Assembly (NCBI GenBank): GCA_963792075.1
Contig: CAWBUW010000012.1
Coordinates: 2,604,001 to 2,668,000, forward strand
Length of the DNA stretch: 64,000 bases
Direction: 5' to 3'
Source: CAWBUW01 sp963792075
GTDB taxonomy: Bacteria; Chloroflexota; Anaerolineae; Anaerolineales; UBA4823
Below, in pieces: positions 50,115 through 57,552 of this stretch (positions are counted from its first letter, which is position 1; every line of letters begins with the position of its first letter). Both the position numbers and the translations under genes were made by a program. The notes under the pieces were generated by a model, which searched no databases, was not told the DNA's origin, and saw only the letters and a program-made list of their open reading frames with translations.

Positions 50115-50948
50115 TTAATACTGGTATGTGCTTATGACAGCGCCGGTGCTGTCTTTGAGAGTTGCCGTATCGCCTCCGTTATTCCAGATGGCAGAGCTAT
50201 CGAAACGATAGCTGAAATCGCAGTATTCGGGATGACTCTCGTTGGTGTAGATGCGGCAGCTTGCACCAGGTTGGATGGTATAGGATGGGAAATAATAGAC
50301 GTGATCGGCTTTATCGGAGAGTGTCCAGCCCTGGAGCCGGATCGGAGAGGTGGATCGGTTAGTGATCACTACGTATTCATCAGGCTCATTATTGCCAGTT
50401 CCGTCAAAATGGATTGTATCAATGGTGATCTCGCCGGTGGTCAGCACAGGTATTTCGGTTGGGCGAGGGGTATTTGTGGGTATGGGTGTCTGAGTCGGGA
50501 TTTCTGTCGCAGCGAGCGTTGTCGTTATGGTGCTTGTCTGGGTTGGTTCGGATGTTTCTGTCGGCTCTGGTGTTGAACTTGGCAGCGGCGTCTCTGTAGG
50601 CTCAAGCGTATCGGTAGGAGCAGGCGTATTGGTTGGAGGTTCTTCCGTATCGGTCGGATCGAGGGTGGCCGTATCTGCCGGTAGGGTATTAACTACGATT
50701 GCTCTCGTTTCTTCCGTAGAGGATCCGGAACACCCAAAGAGAGCCACCGCCAGGATCAGCAGGATAGATCCGAAAAAGGGGATCGAGCAACCCCGCTTGG
50801 TGTTATAGCTGCCCGCCTTGGTCCGCACGCTGGCAGAAACACCGCGGCCGGAGATGTTGATGCCGGATTTACCACCGAGGCGCACGGAGGGCTTGGTTAG
50901 TTTCAAGCCCTTTTTTGTTATTCGCAGGCGAGGTTTGCGGATGTGCAT
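50115..50948 (-). CDS. DUF4236 / Thr-Pro linker / lamin-tail surface protein
   Basis: 277 residues. N-terminal DUF4236-like basic segment (RKPRLRITKKGLKLTKPSVR, GINISGRG), one membrane helix (about 60-75, IPFFGSILLILAVALFGC), a long TPEPTET-type linker (about 95-170) and a C-terminal lamin-tail domain (EYVVITNRSTSPIRLQGWTLSD, YTIQPGASCRIYT). Likely an anchored protein that presents an LTD outside the cell. The combination of DUF4236 with LTD is unusual. Confidence 0.78.
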   Translation of the reverse strand: MHIRKPRLRITKKGLKLTKPSVRLGGKSGINISGRGVSASVRTKAGSYNTKRGCSIPFFGSILLILAVALFGCSGSSTEETRAIVVNTLPADTATLDPTDTEEPPTNTPAPTDTLEPTETPLPSSTPEPTETSEPTQTSTITTTLAATEIPTQTPIPTNTPRPTEIPVLTTGEITIDTIHFDGTGNNEPDEYVVITNRSTSPIRLQGWTLSDKADHVYYFPSYTIQPGASCRIYTNESHPEYCDFSYRFDSSAIWNNGGDTATLKDSTGAVISTYQY

Positions 50949-51251
50949 ATGATCCCCTCAGTGAGCCTTTAGCGGCGGCTGGATGGCATTCAGGAAAATG
51001 ACGCTGCAGCCGACAAATGTGACCATCATGGCAGCCAAGCCAACCGGCGAAACGACTTAGATATTTCTGCTTATTATACTGCCGCTGCTCTATTTTTAGG
51101 TTTCCCCCAAGGGCCATGAGATCGTCAAGTTTGACAGTATATTCTTGTTCAGATATGGGAAACGCTTTTCAGTAACTCGGAGTTTTCTTTGGGTTATCGG
51201 CTAACCCACCCTGGGGGGCTTATTTTATCCAGTCGCGGCGGGAGGAGGGAT
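50949..51251. other. Gene-poor stretch
   Basis: 303 bases. Only a GGGTTA/TAACCC stem (51191-51196 with 51202-51207) and a TATAAT on the minus strand near 51072 are visible. A 23-codon frame (MMVTFVGCSVIFLNAIQ) on the minus strand near 51025-50956 might be a remnant but lacks a ribosome site. Confidence 0.45.
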
Positions 51252-51398
51252 TCACTTGAATAAGGCAGCCAGGATAGCAACAAGGATAACGATGGCCACT
51301 CCCCAGCCGATCAGGGTAAGCTGGCGAATGATCAGCTCAATGCCTTTGGTTTGTGTCTTCAACTGCTGCATCAGGGTTTCGAATTGTTCGTCGGACAT
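51252..51398 (-). CDS. 48-residue small membrane protein
   Basis: MSDEQFETLMQQLKTQ starts a charged amphipathic N-terminus (residues 1-25) followed by one hydrophobic helix (about 28-47, GWGVAIVILVAILAALF). A good ribosome site AAGGAG lies 7 bases upstream of ATG 51398, which makes it a credible gene despite its size. The family resembles short single-helix proteins with an N-terminal coiled coil, and the function is unknown. It follows the BNR remnant. Confidence 0.7.
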   Translation of the reverse strand: MSDEQFETLMQQLKTQTKGIELIIRQLTLIGWGVAIVILVAILAALFK

Positions 51399-51414
51399 AG
51401 TTTACTCCTTGGTA

Positions 51415-51512
51415 TTATGGCGTAATCCTGGGCTCCACCTGTTCCCAGGTTTGGCCGCCGTCATGGGTGAAGAAGAAATATGGATCACTTACAATGATAT
51501 AACGATCTGGTT
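51415..51512 (-). pseudogene. 3' remnant of a BNR/sortilin-like repeat protein
   Basis: The frame ends QPDRYIIVSDPYFFFTHDGG then QTWEQVEPRITP and a stop at 51415-51417. The SxDGGxTW pattern is the BNR repeat (here THDGGQTW). An in-frame stop lies just upstream, so only the last 30 codons of a once larger secreted protein persist. Confidence 0.5.
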
Positions 51513-51607
51513 GTTATTTTAGTTCCATTTGACACAATCGGGGGAATTTCGGGGCGCCGTGAAACATACACTGCGATTTGACGTATAATCTTATGAAAGG
51601 TGACAGC

Positions 51608-52900
51608 ATGCAACCATACCCTCCTCCTAATTTTGTGCCCACAGAATCCAAGATCCCAGGCATCAAAGTGTTCATGCCGGCCCCGGCAGAAGCCGCCGCG
51701 GAGCAGGCGGAAGTCGAGTTCAAGTGCCCGCAGTGCGGCGCGGCCATGGCTTACAGCGTAGATGAAAACGGGCTGAGCTGCGCCCACTGCGGCTACCGCG
51801 AAGCCACGGCTGCCAAAGTCATTGGCCGCCGGGCAGAAAAATCCGAATTCAGCATAGAAAACCTGGAGCGGGCGACCCACGGCTGGGGCGAGGCGCGCAA
51901 GGAATTGGAATGCCAGAGCTGCGGGGCCAGGATCACCCTGCCCGCAGAATCCATCGCCACCACCTGCGCCTTCTGCGGTTCGAACAAGGTGGTCCAATCG
52001 GCCGCCAACCAGGAACAACTGCGCCCGCGTTTCCTGATCCCCTTCGCCGTGGACGAGGCGAAATGCCAGGGGACGGTGCACACCTGGCTGGGCAGCAGTT
52101 GGATGACCCCTTCGGCGGTCGGCCAGCTATCCGACCTGGGCGCGTTCACCGCCATTTACCTGCCATTCTGGGCTTTCCAGGCCACGACGCTGGCCAATTG
52201 GAAAGCGGAGGTCGGCCATACCGTCTCGGAACACTATTACGATGCCGGATCGAAAGAATGGAAGACGCGCACGCGCATCGACTGGCGCTGGGAATCGGGC
52301 CAGGTGCGGCTGAAGATCGAGGATTTGCTGGTGACAGGGACAGGCAGGGTGAGCAACCTGCATTTGGGAAAAATCCGCACTTATGACCTGGCGGCCCTGG
52401 TGGAATACGATCCGAAATACCTGGCGGGTTTTCAAGCGCAGGCGTATGACCGGCCTCTGGAGCAGGCCTGGGAGATCGGGCGGCAGGAGATGCGTGAACG
52501 GACGCGCGCCGCCGGCATCAGCCAGGCGAGCACCAGCATGGTGCGCAACTTCAGTATGAACCTGGACTTTAACGATGAAAGCTGGCGCTACCTGCTTTTG
52601 CCCGTCTACCTGGCGGCTTACCGCTACGAGGAGAAGGCGTACCAGGTGCTGGTGAACGGGCAAAACGGGGCGATTTCGGGCCAGAGGCCGGTGGATTGGA
52701 ACAAGGTCTGGCTGGTGCTGGCGTTGATCTTGTCGCCCGGCGTCTTGTTGACCTTATTGGGCGGGTTGGCCGGCCTGGTCACGCTGCCGGTCGGGGGCGG
52801 CGGGTTCTTGATCGCGGTCTTCGGTTTTGTCCTGCTGGTGATCGGCCTGGCGCTGACCTACATGATCGTGACCAAAGCCAACCAGGAAGGGGCAGCTTGA
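51608..52900 (+). CDS. Zn-ribbon membrane protein A
   Basis: 430 residues. Three zinc-ribbon-like CxxC pairs in the first 125 residues (CPQCGA/CAHCGY; CQSCGA/CAFCGS), a large soluble domain (WMTPSA..LPFWAFQATT, LLLPVYLAAYRYEEKAYQVLVNGQ) and two C-terminal helices (about 365-425). Cys spacing is DNA/RNA-ribbon-like but the body is unfamiliar; it resembles the TFIIB-type zinc proteins found in many actinobacteria and chloroflexi. ATG 51608 has AAAGGTGA upstream. It is paralogous to the next gene. Confidence 0.8.
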   Translation: MQPYPPPNFVPTESKIPGIKVFMPAPAEAAAEQAEVEFKCPQCGAAMAYSVDENGLSCAHCGYREATAAKVIGRRAEKSEFSIENLERATHGWGEARKELECQSCGARITLPAESIATTCAFCGSNKVVQSAANQEQLRPRFLIPFAVDEAKCQGTVHTWLGSSWMTPSAVGQLSDLGAFTAIYLPFWAFQATTLANWKAEVGHTVSEHYYDAGSKEWKTRTRIDWRWESGQVRLKIEDLLVTGTGRVSNLHLGKIRTYDLAALVEYDPKYLAGFQAQAYDRPLEQAWEIGRQEMRERTRAAGISQASTSMVRNFSMNLDFNDESWRYLLLPVYLAAYRYEEKAYQVLVNGQNGAISGQRPVDWNKVWLVLALILSPGVLLTLLGGLAGLVTLPVGGGGFLIAVFGFVLLVIGLALTYMIVTKANQEGAA

Positions 52901-52906
52901 ATTAAT

Positions 52907-52947
52907 TTCAGGGGGTGAGTGCGTTTACGCTGCACTCACCCCTTGAA
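52907..52947. repeat. Imperfect hairpin between Zn-ribbon genes
   Basis: GGGGTGAGT (52912-52920) pairs with ACTCACCCC (52934-52942), with TTCA/TGAA outside and GCG-TTTA-CGC inside. It lies between two plus-strand paralogues. Confidence 0.7.
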
Positions 52948-52972
52948 TAATCGGCAGCATGAGGAGAGATTG

Positions 52973-54103
52973 ATGCAAGTGAACGAAGTTCAAACGGGAA
53001 ACTCTCAACCTGCCCGGCAGGCGGGGTGGGGGGTAGGCTACGTGCTGGGCGTGTGCGAGGCGTGCGATTGGCGCTTCTTGACCCCCGGCGAGCAGCTCCC
53101 ACAGCTCTGCCCGCATTGTTTCCAGGGTCGCCTGGAGAAATTAGAGGCGGGAGCCATCGAGCAACTGGCCGAATTCGTCCGCCCCCCGGAGCTTTACCTG
53201 CCCTATACCGTGCAGAGCGCGCGCCTGGAGCAACAGGTGGCCCAGTTCGCCGGCGGATTGCAGTTCCCGCCGGAAGACCTGACCTCCCAAAATCTGCAGC
53301 AGCGCATGCAGCGGGTGTATTTACCTGCCTGGCTCATCGACGCCCAGGTCCAGGCGGATTGGCAGGCGGAAGCCGGGTACAATTACCAGGTAAAAAGCCA
53401 CCAGGAAAGCTATGGCGACGGGGGAGGCTGGAAAACCCGCGAAGTGATGGAAACCCGCCAGCGTTGGGAGCCGCGCCTGGGGAGCTTAGATCGTATCTAC
53501 CAGAATGTAACTGCACCTGCACTGGAGGCGCACCCGCAGTTGATCGGCCGCCTGGGGGACTTTGAAATCGGCCGCGCCCAGGGCTATACGGCAGGAAGTG
53601 TATTCGCTGTTGAAGCGGGGAAGCAGCCGCTGGTAAGTATCCCCGACCGCGGCCAGCAGGACGCCTGGCCAGTCGCGCTGCCCCGCTTCCAGGCTGCGGC
53701 AGTGGAAGAATGCCGCCAGGCGTGCGGGGCGGATTTCATGCGAGAATTCCAATGGACGCCCGAGTTCAGCGGCCAGAACTGGACTTTGCTGCTCCTGCCT
53801 GCGCTGACCACCTACTACCTGGACGATGAAAAGAAACCCCAGCCAATCCTGCTGCACGGCCAGACGGGAAAACTGAGCGGGGTGCGCCGGGCTTCGATGC
53901 GCAGGGCGCAGCGGGTTTCGCTTATAATATTGATCGTGGCTGCGCTGTTCTTTGCGCTCAGCCTGTGCATGGGAGCCTTTGGCGTGGCCAACCCGGTGCT
54001 CCTGCCCATCGCCGGAGTTGGAGCCCTGGTGGCGTTGGTGATCGCACTGGGCGCGCTCTATCCGGTGGCCGTCGTCTGGTCGATCAACCGGAAAATAGAG
54101 TAG
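52973..54103 (+). CDS. Zn-ribbon membrane protein B
   Basis: 376 residues. N-terminal CEACDWRFLTPG..CPHC ribbon, a soluble body similar in order to protein A (LPYTVQSARLEQQVAQFAG, LLLPALTTYYLDDEKKPQPILLHGQ), and two C-terminal helices (about 315-372). GAGGAGA precedes ATG 52973. The shared LLLPxxxxxYxxxEK..LxxGQxGxxSG pattern shows that A and B are paralogues made by tandem duplication. Confidence 0.8.
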   Translation: MQVNEVQTGNSQPARQAGWGVGYVLGVCEACDWRFLTPGEQLPQLCPHCFQGRLEKLEAGAIEQLAEFVRPPELYLPYTVQSARLEQQVAQFAGGLQFPPEDLTSQNLQQRMQRVYLPAWLIDAQVQADWQAEAGYNYQVKSHQESYGDGGGWKTREVMETRQRWEPRLGSLDRIYQNVTAPALEAHPQLIGRLGDFEIGRAQGYTAGSVFAVEAGKQPLVSIPDRGQQDAWPVALPRFQAAAVEECRQACGADFMREFQWTPEFSGQNWTLLLLPALTTYYLDDEKKPQPILLHGQTGKLSGVRRASMRRAQRVSLIILIVAALFFALSLCMGAFGVANPVLLPIAGVGALVALVIALGALYPVAVVWSINRKIE

Positions 54104-54121
54104 TTTAAAGGCGGTTGCTTT

Positions 54122-54162
54122 GGGGGGTGTTTTAGGCGGCGGAGCCGCCCAAAACACCCCCC
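54122..54162. repeat. 19-bp hairpin with GGA loop
   Basis: Stem 54122-54140 with 54144-54162, one A/C mismatch. Followed by CCCAAAAAAAAA. It has the GC-NNN-GC core and an arm like those at 21748 and 33354. Confidence 0.85.
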
Positions 54163-54205
54163 CAAAAAAAAACCGGACCAAAGTAATTTAGAAGGAGTGT
54201 TGTAT

Positions 54206-54586
54206 ATGCCTACCAAAAAAGCTAAAGCACAAGAACCCGTGACCGAAAAGGGTAAAGAAGACACGAAACCGTTTTTCGAAGCTTCGCGCAAGGTGCTGCT
54301 GGCGGCGATCGGCGCCGCTGCCCTGGCTCAGGATGAGATCGAAGATTTCGTCAACAGGCTGGTCGAACGCGGCACGATTGCTGAAAAGGATGGCCATACC
54401 CTCGTGAGCGAGATGATAGAGCGGCGCAAGAAACTCATCCACAAAATGGAAGGCAAGACCGGCAGGCGCATCCAAGAAGCGATGAGCCGTATGAACATCC
54501 CGTCCAGGACGGAATTGGACGACCTGAGCGCCAAGATCAGCGAGCTGACCAAAAAGATCGAGGAATTAAAAGCCAAAGATACTTAG
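54206..54586 (+). CDS. Phasin-like/PhaF-type protein
   Basis: 126 residues. A helical N-terminal segment (FFEASRKVLLAAIGAAALAQDEIEDFVNRLVERG), a basic segment (ERRKKLIHKMEGKTGRRI) and a C-terminal coiled coil (LDDLSAKISELTKKIEEL). It agrees with the poly-hydroxyalkanoate granule-associated/phasin family, which coats granules; a general coiled-coil stress protein remains possible. GAAGGAG precedes ATG 54206. Confidence 0.75.
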   Translation: MPTKKAKAQEPVTEKGKEDTKPFFEASRKVLLAAIGAAALAQDEIEDFVNRLVERGTIAEKDGHTLVSEMIERRKKLIHKMEGKTGRRIQEAMSRMNIPSRTELDDLSAKISELTKKIEELKAKDT

Positions 54587-54846
54587 AAGGTATCTTCTCT
54601 CGTTCCCACGCTCTGCGTGGGAATCTCTGCCCAACGCTCCACGTTGGGGAAAGATGTGCTGTGCGACACAATGCCTCCCCCGAATGGCGGGCTTTGCCAT
54701 TCGGGGGAGGTGGGAGGGCAGGGCTTTAACATTCTCAGGTTTCCCTAAGTCTTACCCCTCTCCCACCGGGAGAGGGTAGGGTGAGGGGCATTTGTACAAC
54801 CTAGTCAAGGCAAAATGTTAGCCCTGGGTGGGAGGGGGCCGGGCTC
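54587..54846. other. Repeat-rich intergenic region
   Basis: 260 bases packed with stem-loops: TTCCCACGC-TCT-GCGTGGGAA near 54604, CCTCCCCCGAATGGC (54674-54688) with 54696-54710, and CCTCTCCC-ACC-GGGAGAGG near 54758. No gene is seen. It separates convergent transcription units, so several of these could terminate. Confidence 0.6.
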
Positions 54847-55641
54847 CTACAACTGGATCTGGATCGCGCTGCCGCTTTCGTAGCGGCGCAGACCACGGTG
54901 AAAAACGAACAGCGCCAGGGTCAGGAGAATGACTGCCGCGGCCAGGAGCTGCGCGAGCAGGCTCCAGGAGGCGCTGCGCACGTATTCCGCGGGGACCGAA
55001 CCCATGAAAGCTGCCGGGATCAGCAAGAAAAGGATCATCTTGGCAGAGCCCTCGAACAGGTTGATCGGGTATAGCGCAAAGGTGATCAGGGCGTTGAAAA
55101 ACTGCTGGCTGAGCATGGCTGCGTTGCCAACGTAAAAAGTCAGGCTGTGCACCAGCACCATACAAGCTAAAAAGACTATCATCGCCAGGATTAGCCCGAT
55201 GAAGAAGCGGGCGATCGTATCCAGGCCATACTGGCGCGCCACCAGGAATGAGAGGATGCCGTAAGTGAAATCACCCAGGCCGCTGGGGACGCTGCGGCTG
55301 GCGATCACGTGCAGGAGCACCGGCCTGGGCAGGGAGAGGTAATAATCGAGCTGTCCTTTGGAAATGATGTCGGACAGGTTCAGCATGTTGCCGAAGAGGA
55401 AGACGCCCAGCCCAAAACTGCCCGCCGCAATCCCGAACAAGATGAACATGTCGTTCAGGTTCCAGCCGCGCACTTCTTTGAAGCGGTCGAAGAAGATCAG
55501 CCAGAAAATAAAATACGCGCCGTTGTTCAGGATCATCCCGAATACCTGGGCGAGGAATGCCACCCGGTATTCCATGGCCGCTTGCAAGTTGGCGGTCCAC
55601 AGTGCGATCAGAAAACGCAGCTCTCGGCCCAGGCGGTTCAC
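54847..55641 (-). CDS. ABC-2-type permease
   Basis: 264 residues with six hydrophobic segments (YFIFWLIFFDRF, AAGSFGLGVFLFG, GLILAMIVFLACMVLVHSL, LITFALYPINL). Matches the ABC-2/DUF990-type permease pair. It overlaps or abuts the next permease gene (1-base gap). The substrate is unknown. Confidence 0.85.
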   Translation of the reverse strand: MNRLGRELRFLIALWTANLQAAMEYRVAFLAQVFGMILNNGAYFIFWLIFFDRFKEVRGWNLNDMFILFGIAAGSFGLGVFLFGNMLNLSDIISKGQLDYYLSLPRPVLLHVIASRSVPSGLGDFTYGILSFLVARQYGLDTIARFFIGLILAMIVFLACMVLVHSLTFYVGNAAMLSQQFFNALITFALYPINLFEGSAKMILFLLIPAAFMGSVPAEYVRSASWSLLAQLLAAAVILLTLALFVFHRGLRRYESGSAIQIQL

Positions 55642-55642
55642 T

Positions 55643-56446
55643 TCAGCCTCCGTTGATGTTCAGCCAGCGCAGCCCCCGCCGGTAAGCCAGGGTCAGCAGC
55701 AGGCCGAGGATGGCCAGCCAGGCCAATTGGCCCAATACCAGGGCGATGAAACGCTCCGGCGAGGGCTCGATGAAGAACCTGGCCGGGCCGTAGATCGTAT
55801 AGGCGAAAGGCAGGGACTGGCAGACCTGGCGCAGCCAGGCGGGGAAGAAATCCAGGGGGATGAGCACGCCCCCGGCAACTAATAAAAATTTCGAGTAGAT
55901 CCAATCGAAGGGGGCGACCTCTTCGGTCACGAAAGCAGCCAGGCCGATCAGCGCGCTGGCGCAGAAATTGATCGACCAGGCAAACAGATAAGCCACCAGC
56001 AGCAGGGGCAGCGCGGCCGGGGCCGGGGGAGGCCCGACGAACAGCCAGGTGAAAGCGCCGCCGACTACCAGGTTGAAAGCCAGGCGGGCCACCAGGTCTC
56101 CCAGGCTGGTGCTGGCATGGTACAGGATGAAGTCATAAGGCTTATTGAGCAGGTACGCGATCGAGCCATCCTTGACCGCTTCGGAAATACTGCGGAAGAC
56201 CCGCGGCGAGCTGACCATCAGCATTTCCGCCGCCATGAAATACCAGATCGTATCGCGGTAGGTCAGCCCGGCAATTTCCTGTTGGCCGGTTGCCGCATAC
56301 GTGACCTTCCAGAGCTGCATGAAAATCCACATGAACAGGATGATCGCCAGGCTCTGCGTGAGCAGGTCCACCGGGTAAGTTAGCCGGTCGGAAAGCTGAG
56401 CTCGGAAAATGGCTGTGTATTTGCTAAACTGCTTGTGCATAGTCAA
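55643..56446 (-). CDS. ABC-2-type permease, second subunit
   Basis: 267 residues with six hydrophobic segments (LAIILFMWIFMQLWKVTY, LPLLLVAYLFAWSINFCAS, LGLLLTLAYRRGL). Together with 54847-55641 and the ATPase it forms the usual two-permease ABC-2 exporter of this family. Confidence 0.85.
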   Translation of the reverse strand: MTMHKQFSKYTAIFRAQLSDRLTYPVDLLTQSLAIILFMWIFMQLWKVTYAATGQQEIAGLTYRDTIWYFMAAEMLMVSSPRVFRSISEAVKDGSIAYLLNKPYDFILYHASTSLGDLVARLAFNLVVGGAFTWLFVGPPPAPAALPLLLVAYLFAWSINFCASALIGLAAFVTEEVAPFDWIYSKFLLVAGGVLIPLDFFPAWLRQVCQSLPFAYTIYGPARFFIEPSPERFIALVLGQLAWLAILGLLLTLAYRRGLRWLNINGG

Positions 56447-56453
56447 TATTCTT

Positions 56454-56501
56454 AGACCCTAAAGGTCTTTTAGCCCTGACGGGCTGAGACCTTTAGGGTC
56501 T
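56454..56501. repeat. Hairpin overlapping the ATPase 3' end
   Basis: AGACCCTAAAGGTCT (56454-56468) pairs with 56487-56501 and an inner AGCCC-TGAC-GGGCT (56472-56485). The last 14 codons and the stop of the ATPase lie in it. Confidence 0.85.
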
Positions 56502-57493
56502 TCCTGAGGCTCTTCCGCCTCCTGGTAGATGCAGCGGATGACTTCTTCCAGGGATGGATCCGAAATGGTGACATCCACCAGGCTGCCCGCCTCCGCCAGG
56601 CGCGAGATGACCCCTTCCACCGGGGTCTGCCGGGTATCGAAGCGCAGTTTTACCCCGTAGCGCCCGGTCTTGAGGGTCTCTGTGCCGGGGATGTGGAAAT
56701 CCGGGCTGACTTCTTGCGCATAGCGGACTTCCACCAGCTTGGAAGTCAGGTAGCGCCGCTTCAGGTTGGAGACTTTGTCCCGGTAAACGACCTGGCCGTG
56801 GTTGATGATGATCACGTGGCGGCAAAGCGCCTCGATGTCACCCGCGTCGTGCGAGGTCAGCAGCACGCCCACGCCTTCCTGTTCGTTCATCAGCTTGACC
56901 GTATCGCGGATGCGCTGCTTGGCGACCACGTCCAGGCCGATGGAAGGCTCGTCCAGCAGCAGCAGGCGGGGCTTGTGCAGCAGCGAGGCGGCGACTTCGC
57001 AGCGCATGCGCTGGCCGAGAGAGAGCTTGCGCACGGGGGTTTCGAGCAGGTCGGTGATCTCGAAAGCTTCCGCCAGCAGCCCGATCCGGGCGCGCACCAC
57101 CTTGTCTTCTAATTCGTAAATCTTGCCAAAGAGCAAGAAGGTGTCGATGGCAGGCAGGTGATACCAGAGCTGCGGGCGCTGGCCAAACACGGTGCCGATC
57201 TGGTAGGCCAGTTTCTGGCGCTCTTTCCAGGGAGTGTATCCCAGGACGCTGGCCTCCCCGGCCGTGGGGTGCAGGATCCCGGTGAGGATTTTGATGGTGG
57301 TAGATTTGCCTGCGCCGTTTGGGCCGATCAGGCCGAGCAGCTCACCCTCTTCCATCTCGAAAGAGATGCCCCGCACCGCCTCGATCGTCTGGTAACGGGG
57401 GTGAAACAGCGCGGCGAAGCTGCCCTGCAGGCCGGCAGCTTTCCGTTTCGATCTGAATGTTTTTTGCAGGTTTTGGACCAGGATGGCGGGCAT
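56459..57493 (-). CDS. ABC-2-type ATPase
   Basis: 344 residues. Walker A GPNGAGKS, LSLGQRMRCEVAASL signature, Walker B LLLLDEPSIGLD and the H-loop SHDAGD; a C-terminal extension of about 100 residues matches the Drr/ABC-2 class. The last residues (EDPKGLSPSGLKDL) come from the hairpin element and do not look like family sequence. It lies upstream of two permeases on the same strand. Confidence 0.9.
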   Translation of the reverse strand: MPAILVQNLQKTFRSKRKAAGLQGSFAALFHPRYQTIEAVRGISFEMEEGELLGLIGPNGAGKSTTIKILTGILHPTAGEASVLGYTPWKERQKLAYQIGTVFGQRPQLWYHLPAIDTFLLFGKIYELEDKVVRARIGLLAEAFEITDLLETPVRKLSLGQRMRCEVAASLLHKPRLLLLDEPSIGLDVVAKQRIRDTVKLMNEQEGVGVLLTSHDAGDIEALCRHVIIINHGQVVYRDKVSNLKRRYLTSKLVEVRYAQEVSPDFHIPGTETLKTGRYGVKLRFDTRQTPVEGVISRLAEAGSLVDVTISDPSLEEVIRCIYQEAEEPQEDPKGLSPSGLKDL

Positions 57494-57507
57494 CGTCTAC
57501 TCTGTTA

Positions 57508-57544
57508 ACTTGTGGGAGCGGCGCGCAGCGCCGCTCCCACAAGT
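57508..57544. repeat. 17-bp perfect hairpin with GCA loop
   Basis: Stem 57508-57524 with 57528-57544 between the ATPase and the macroglobulin gene, both on the minus strand. Core GCGC-GCA-GCGC. Confidence 0.85.
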
Positions 57545-57552
57545 ATAGAAAT

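Noticed and set aside
51256..51522. 88-codon plus-strand frame
   Set aside because: It is antisense to the 48-residue membrane peptide and the BNR remnant, which have better support.
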